From positions 3,274,189 to 3,338,188 of the forward strand of contig NZ_RDBP01000012.1 in NCBI RefSeq assembly GCF_008042045.1: a stretch of 64,000 nucleotides of DNA, in the 5' to 3' direction. The notes under the pieces were generated by a model, which did no database searches, had not been told where the DNA came from, and worked only from the letters and a program-made list of their open reading frames with translations. The translations under genes and the position numbers were made by a program. The stretch comes from Streptomyces sp. T39 (GTDB lineage: Bacteria; Actinomycetota; Actinomycetes; Streptomycetales; Streptomycetaceae). Positions 59,813-64,000 of this stretch are shown in pieces; within the stretch, counting starts at the first letter, position 1; the number at the start of each line of letters is the position of its first letter.

Positions 59813-61506
59813 GACAGGGCCTCCTCGGAGGCGCGGGCGGCCCAGGTGGCGAAGCGCTCGCCGTCCTCGCGCTCCGCCTGGAAGCGCTTCAGGACACGCT
59901 CGACGTAGTCCGGCAGCTCGGCCGAGGTCACCTTCAGCCCGCGGACCTTGCGGCCGAAGGCCGGCTCCAGGCCCAGGGCGCCGCCCAGGTGGACCTGGTA
60001 GCCCTCGACCTGGTTGCCCTCGTCGTCGAGGACCAGCTGGCCCTTGAGACCGATGTCCGCGACCTGGATGCGGGCGCAGGCGTTGGGGCAGCCGTTGATG
60101 TTGATGGTGAGCGGCTCGTCGAAGGCGGGCAGCCGTCGCTCCAGCTCGTCGATGAGCGCGGAGCCGCGGGCCTTGGTCTCGACGATGGCCAGCTTGCAGA
60201 ACTCGATGCCGGTGCAGGCCATCGTGCCGCGCCGGAACGGCGAGGGCGTGACCTGGAGGTCGAGTGCCTCCAGCCCGGAGACGAGCGAGTCGACCCGGTC
60301 CCCGGCGACGTCGAGCACGATCATCTTCTGCTCGACGGTCGTCCGGAGCCGGCCGGAGCCGTGCGCGGCCGCCAGCTCGGCGATCTTGGTGAGCGTGGCG
60401 CCGTCGACGCGGCCCACGCGCGGCGCGAAGCCGACGTAGAAGCGGCCGTCCTGCTGGCGGTGCACGCCGACGTGGTCGCGCCAGTGCTCGACGGGCTGCT
60501 CGGGCGCGGGGCCGTCGAGGAGCTTGCGGTGCAGGTACTCGTCCTCCAGCACCTGGCGGAACTTCTCGGCGCCCCAGTCGGCGACCAGGAACTTCAGGCG
60601 GGCGCGGTTGCGCAGCCGGCGGTAGCCGTAGTCACGGAAGATCGAGATGACGCCTTCCCAGGCGTCCGGGACCTCGTCCAGCGGCACCCAGGCGCCCAGG
60701 CGCACGCCCAGCTTGGGGTTGGTGGACAGGCCGCCGCCGACCCAGAGGTCGAATCCGGGGCCGTGCTCGGGGTGGTTCACGCCGACGAAGGCCACGTCGT
60801 TGATCTCGTGGGCCACGTCGAGGAGGGGCGATCCGGAGATCGCGGTCTTGAACTTGCGCGGCAGGTTGGAGAAGTCCTTGTTGCCGATGAAGCGGCGGTG
60901 GATCTCGTCGACCGCCGGGCTGCCGTCCACGATCTCGTCCTCGGCGATCCCGGCGACGGGCGAGCCGAGGATGGTGCGCGGGGTGTCGCCGCACGCCTCG
61001 GTCGTCGACAGGCCGACGGCCTCCAGCCGGCGCCAGATCTCGGGCACGTCCTCGATGCGGATCCAGTGGTACTGCACGTTCTGCCGGTCGGTGAGGTCGG
61101 CGGTGCCCCGCGCGAACTCCTGGGAGATCTCGCCGATCACACGCAGCTGCTCGGTGGTCAGGCGCCCGCCGTCGATGCGCACCCGGAGCATGAAGAACTC
61201 GTCGTCCAGCTCCTCCGGCTCCAGGATCGCGGTCTTGCCGCCGTCGATCCCGGGCTTGCGCTGGGTGTACAGGCCCCACCAGCGCATCCGGCCGCGCAGG
61301 TCGGCACCGTCGATGGAGTCGAAGCCGCGGTGGGCGTAGATCGTCTCAATGCGTGTCCGCACATTGAGACCGTCGTCGTCCTTCTTGGTCTGCTCGTTCC
61401 CGTTCAGCGGGGTGTGGTGGCCCATGGCCCACTGACCCTCGCCACGGTGGCGTCCGGCCTTGCGGCGGGACGCGGCGGAGACGGGCTTTTCCGGGGTGGC
61501 GGCCAT
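59809..61506 (-). CDS. Ferredoxin-dependent sulfite (or nitrite) reductase
   Basis: A 565-residue siroheme protein of the NirA/SirA group that reduces sulfite to sulfide with six electrons. The [4Fe-4S]-siroheme cysteines are in TMACTGIEFCKLA and NGCPNACAR, and two nitrite/sulfite half-domains flank the siroheme region. The operon context (cysH, cysDNC) favours sulfite. I use ATG 61506 with GAAGGAC upstream rather than the longer ORF. It is the first structural gene of the operon. Confidence 0.93.
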   Translation of the reverse strand: MAATPEKPVSAASRRKAGRHRGEGQWAMGHHTPLNGNEQTKKDDDGLNVRTRIETIYAHRGFDSIDGADLRGRMRWWGLYTQRKPGIDGGKTAILEPEELDDEFFMLRVRIDGGRLTTEQLRVIGEISQEFARGTADLTDRQNVQYHWIRIEDVPEIWRRLEAVGLSTTEACGDTPRTILGSPVAGIAEDEIVDGSPAVDEIHRRFIGNKDFSNLPRKFKTAISGSPLLDVAHEINDVAFVGVNHPEHGPGFDLWVGGGLSTNPKLGVRLGAWVPLDEVPDAWEGVISIFRDYGYRRLRNRARLKFLVADWGAEKFRQVLEDEYLHRKLLDGPAPEQPVEHWRDHVGVHRQQDGRFYVGFAPRVGRVDGATLTKIAELAAAHGSGRLRTTVEQKMIVLDVAGDRVDSLVSGLEALDLQVTPSPFRRGTMACTGIEFCKLAIVETKARGSALIDELERRLPAFDEPLTININGCPNACARIQVADIGLKGQLVLDDEGNQVEGYQVHLGGALGLEPAFGRKVRGLKVTSAELPDYVERVLKRFQAEREDGERFATWAARASEEALS

Positions 61507-61856
61507 GGTGATGTGTCCTTCGAGACTGCAGGAGGGCGGCTCTGAGCTGCACACTCGCGACGAGGGCGCGACGGTGCGCAGGGCGGGGTGGAGCGGGGGA
61601 AGCTGCGGCTGTGCTGAGCTGTCAGCCGGCGGGACAGATGGCGCTGGACATGCGGCCGAGGTCGACGTGCCGCCGACTCACCAAGGCAATTCCAGTGCTG
61701 GACATGGCGGAAGCGTGTCATGGGACTTTGGAACCAGTCCACCTTCATCCACGATGTGGACAACACTGTCCCGCATCGCGAGACAGTGTGTCCTGGGTCA
61801 CCGCAGAGCGTACGGAACGCCGCGGGGTGTTCAGATTTCGGTGTCAGACACCGGCG
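61507..61856 (-). other. Intergenic region carrying the sulfur-operon leader
   Basis: Holds the leader peptide and, to its right, no clear consensus promoter. At the right end GTCAGACACCGGC occurs twice next to the GNAT stop, and part of it pairs as a short hairpin (near 61843-61870), so it probably ends GNAT transcription. Confidence 0.45.
61622..61681 (-). CDS. Leader peptide of the sulfur operon
   Basis: A 19-residue frame MSRRHVDLGRMSSAICPAG, GTG-initiated. This exact type of short leader precedes cysteine and sulfite-reductase operons in Streptomyces and is annotated as putative leader peptide. A single Cys codon lies near the end, consistent with attenuation by cysteine availability. 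It sits 116 bases upstream of the reductase start. Confidence 0.75.
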   Translation of the reverse strand: MSRRHVDLGRMSSAICPAG

Positions 61857-62423
61857 TCAGACACCGGCGCCCGGCCAGGGGCCGGGGGCGGCCACGTCGG
61901 ACTCCTCCGCCGTCTTCGTGTCGAAGAGCCGGAACCCCCGGCGGAGGTAGTTGTCCATCGCGTGCGGCCCGTCCTTGGAGCAGGTGTGCAGCCACACCCG
62001 CTCCGTCCGCCCCAGCTCCGGGCGGCGCTCACCCAGGTCCCAGGCGCGGGCCACCCCGTACGACAGCAGGTGGCCGCCGATGCGCCGGCCGCGGAAGGCG
62101 GGGATCAGCCCGAAGTAGACGATCTCGACGCTGCCGCCCTCCTGGGCCTCCAGCTCGACGTAGCCCGCCGGGGTGCCCCGGTCGTACGCCACCCACGTCT
62201 CCACGCCCGGCCGCCCGAGCCACTTCTCCCACTCGGCGTACGTCATGCCGAGCCGGTCGGTCCAGCGGACGTCGCCCCCGACGGCGGTGTAGAGGAAGCG
62301 GCTGAACTCCGGAGAGGGCACCTCGGCCCGCACGACGCGTATGTCCCCTTCGGGCACGGCCGCCGGACGCTGATCGGCGGGCGACGTCTGTTCGAGGGAC
62401 CAGGTGGTCACAGTGATGCTCAT
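61857..62423 (-). CDS. GNAT family N-acetyltransferase
   Basis: A 188-residue single GNAT domain: the strand YFGLIPAFRGRRIGGHLL holds the acetyl-CoA loop R/QxxGxG/A, followed by ERVWLHTCSKDGPHAMDNYLRRGFRL. No signal peptide. The acceptor is unknown. ATG 62423; upstream is the 32-bp repeat array. Confidence 0.88.
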   Translation of the reverse strand: MSITVTTWSLEQTSPADQRPAAVPEGDIRVVRAEVPSPEFSRFLYTAVGGDVRWTDRLGMTYAEWEKWLGRPGVETWVAYDRGTPAGYVELEAQEGGSVEIVYFGLIPAFRGRRIGGHLLSYGVARAWDLGERRPELGRTERVWLHTCSKDGPHAMDNYLRRGFRLFDTKTAEESDVAAPGPWPGAGV

Positions 62424-62475
62424 GGAGGCCAGGGAATCACGCCGTCCCGATCCGGCCAAACGTCCGAATCCGGAC

Positions 62476-62603
62476 GACGAGGCGCCCGTATCCGGGTCGT
62501 TCCGGACGACGAGGCGCCCGTATCCGGGTCGTCCCGGGGGACGAGGCGCCCGCATCCGGGTCGTCCCGGGGGACGGCGCACCCGCATCCGGCCGCTACGC
62601 GGC
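62476..62603. repeat. Four 32-bp tandem repeats
   Basis: GACGAGGCGCCCGTATCCGG begins at 62476, 62508 and 62540, with a diverged fourth unit at 62572. Because 32 is not a multiple of three the array is non-coding. It fills the gap between the GAF-regulator stop and the GNAT start and just enters the 3' end of the regulator gene. Confidence 0.85.
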
Positions 62604-63875
62604 ACGGGCGCGGCGGACGGCCGGCGCGGTCGAGTGGGGCAGCAGCGACGCCGGATCCTCGGGAACCACCAGTTCCACCTCGACCTCCTCGGCGAACCGG
62701 TACGGCCGGTGGGCCAGCACCTGGGCGAAGTGGCGCCGCAGCCGCGACATCTCCGCCCGCACCGTGACCGTCCGGGTCCGGTCCGCGAAGATGTCCTCGG
62801 CCAGCTGCGCCGCGCTGCGCCCCTCCCGGTGCCGGGCCAGCAGATAGAGCAGCTCCGCGTGGCGCGGGCTGAGCTCGTGCGACCAGCTGCCCGCACCGCC
62901 GGATATCCGTACCGACGGCCGGTGCGGCCGGCTCAGATCGAGGAGCACCCGGCCCGCGCCCACGGGCGCCGGGTCGCCGTCGTCCACCCGCACCAGCCAG
63001 CCGCCCGGCAGCGGTTCGAGGGTGCAGCTGCCGAGCGACGGCAGCCACTGCCGCCCCGCGCGGACCGACTTCGGCAGCGCCAGCCTCCCCGGAGGCGGCA
63101 TCCCGGCCACCGCGGCCGTCCACCCCCGCTCGTCCACGGCGAGCGCCCGCCCCCCGAGCCGGCCCAGCAGCGGGGAGGCCACGCTGCGCAGCCGGTCGAG
63201 CGCGTCGCGGTGGCGGTCGCGCAGCTCCGCCTCGGCCAGCCTGGTCACCGACGTGACCAGGGCGAGCGTCGCCGGATGCATCGTCGACAGCGGACCGCTG
63301 ATGTCGACCACCCCGATCAGCCGGCCGTCCCGCGGATCGGTGACCGGCGCCCCGGCGCAGGTCCAGGTGTGGTGCGTGGAGACGAAGTGCTCGGCGGAGT
63401 GCACCTGCACCGGACGGCGGCTGATCAGCGGCGTGCCCACGCCGTTCGTGCCGACCAGTGCCTCGCTCCAGTCGGCCCCCGGCACGAAGCCGAAGGCGTC
63501 GCCCTTGCGCAGCACCGGCGCGCTGCCCTCACGCCACAGCAGCCGCCCCTCGGTGTCCGCGATCACCATGATGTGCTGTGCGGCCTCCGCGATCGACACC
63601 AGGCCGTCGCGCAGCACGGGCAGCACCTCCAGCAGCGGGGAGGCCAGCCGGCGCCGTTCGATCTCCTCCAGCGGCAGCACTCCCGCCCTGCGGTCCCGGT
63701 CGGGATCCACCCCGCCGCGCAGCATCCGCTGCCAGGACTCGTCGATGTCCGCCCGGGGCCCCACGGGCGGCCTGCGGCCGGCCAGGGCCGCGTCCCGCAC
63801 GCCCTTCAGCAGACGCGTCGCCGCCGCCGCGTCCATGGCGGACAGGCGGACGAGATCGACCGTGGAGTTCTCCAC
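62595..63875 (-). CDS. GAF domain transcriptional regulator
   Basis: A 426-residue protein. An N-terminal helical domain (about 35-80) precedes a GAF-like sensor (about 85-210), with the motif GTNGVGTPLISRRPVQVHSAEHF. The C-terminal part (about 330-410) looks like a winged helix: AELLYLLARHREGRSAAQLAEDIF. The layout matches AcoR-like GAF regulators without the sigma-54 AAA domain. Such genes often control a divergent aldehyde or alcohol dehydrogenase gene, which would lie right of the window. GTG 63875 has GGAGGG upstream. Confidence 0.78.
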   Translation of the reverse strand: MENSTVDLVRLSAMDAAAATRLLKGVRDAALAGRRPPVGPRADIDESWQRMLRGGVDPDRDRRAGVLPLEEIERRRLASPLLEVLPVLRDGLVSIAEAAQHIMVIADTEGRLLWREGSAPVLRKGDAFGFVPGADWSEALVGTNGVGTPLISRRPVQVHSAEHFVSTHHTWTCAGAPVTDPRDGRLIGVVDISGPLSTMHPATLALVTSVTRLAEAELRDRHRDALDRLRSVASPLLGRLGGRALAVDERGWTAAVAGMPPPGRLALPKSVRAGRQWLPSLGSCTLEPLPGGWLVRVDDGDPAPVGAGRVLLDLSRPHRPSVRISGGAGSWSHELSPRHAELLYLLARHREGRSAAQLAEDIFADRTRTVTVRAEMSRLRRHFAQVLAHRPYRFAEEVEVELVVPEDPASLLPHSTAPAVRRARAA

Positions 63876-63972
63876 TGCGCCCTCCTTCGGCGACGCCGGC
63901 GTCGGTGCGGATGAGGTTGGCTCAATCCTGCCCTGTCGGGGAGACCGGCCGCCGCGATATGCCTCACAAGGA

Positions 63973-63989
63973 TGCAACCCTTTGCAACC
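63973..63989. promoter_or_regulatory. 10-bp-period direct repeat TGCAACC
   Basis: TGCAACC at 63973-63979 and 63983-63989, one DNA turn apart, in the region upstream of the GAF regulator. It looks like a binding site, possibly for the regulator itself or for the unseen divergent gene. Confidence 0.4.
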
Positions 63990-64000
63990 GTCGCGAACAC

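Noticed and set aside
1-64000. tRNA, rRNA, prophage or integrative element
   Set aside because: No cloverleaf-like sequence, integrase, transposase or phage structural gene was seen.

Overview
The window is chromosomal DNA from a Streptomyces or a very close relative. GC is very high, third codon positions are almost all G or C, GTG starts are frequent, long antisense open frames are everywhere, and the genes are familiar Streptomyces families (SAV2148-type HEPN protein, DUF1707-FHA protein, mycothiol-era redox proteins, an APS-reductase sulfur operon with the short Streptomyces leader peptide). No rRNA, tRNA, CRISPR array, prophage or intact transposon was seen.

Layout. 1-7.7 kb: a DUF692 iron enzyme cut by the left edge with a repeat-rich tail, a DUF4142 protein, a Pth2-like protein, an AIM24 protein, an ABC exporter pair, a lipoprotein deacetylase and a cupin/zinc-ribbon protein. 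7.8-18.4 kb: a secreted S1 protease with an Asp/Gly tail followed by two very large hairpins, a baeRF (eRF1-like) protein, the ohrR/ohr peroxide pair with a perfect 26-bp operator, a PhoX-type phosphatase, OsmC, ZapE, a RibD-C reductase, a USP-like protein, murC and msrB. 18.5-24.3 kb: a secreted NlpC/P60 protein, then a two-component system and ABC transporter. Here 240 bp of the kinase gene is duplicated in inverted orientation and replaces the 3' end of the response-regulator gene. 24.4-29.4 kb: a tandem SUKH-4 protein, a VOC protein, a P-loop kinase, an unknown protein and an M24 peptidase.

29.6-40.4 kb is a storage-glycan and trehalose region: treZ, treY and glgX, with a frameshifted GH1 beta-glucosidase, a GNAT acetyltransferase preceded by an apparent leader-peptide attenuator, a DUF1707-FHA protein and a degenerate P450. 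40.9-43.5 kb holds a HEPN/PLD-like protein, a small unknown and a DEDDh exonuclease. 43.5-51.4 kb: a phosphotransferase, a sugar ABC transporter, an MgtA-like glycosyltransferase with a leaderless promoter over a palindromic operator, a subtilisin, and two small proteins. 51.5-52.3 kb: a DsbA-fold protein.

52.3-61.7 kb is one long minus-strand assimilatory sulfur operon: leader peptide, sulfite reductase, 59-aa zinc ribbon, cysH, cysC, cysD, cysN, sulfonate-type ABC transporter and sirohydrochlorin chelatase. Together these import sulfonate or sulfate-ester sulfur, activate sulfate to APS, reduce it to sulfite and sulfide, and supply siroheme. The right end has a GNAT protein, a 32-bp tandem repeat and a GAF-domain regulator.

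Most notable are the inverted duplication that breaks the response regulator, the leader-peptide/hairpin upstream of the acetyltransferase, the GH1 frameshift, the degenerate P450 and the repeat-driven frame offset in the DUF692 tail. All calls come from reading the sequence; no database search was run.
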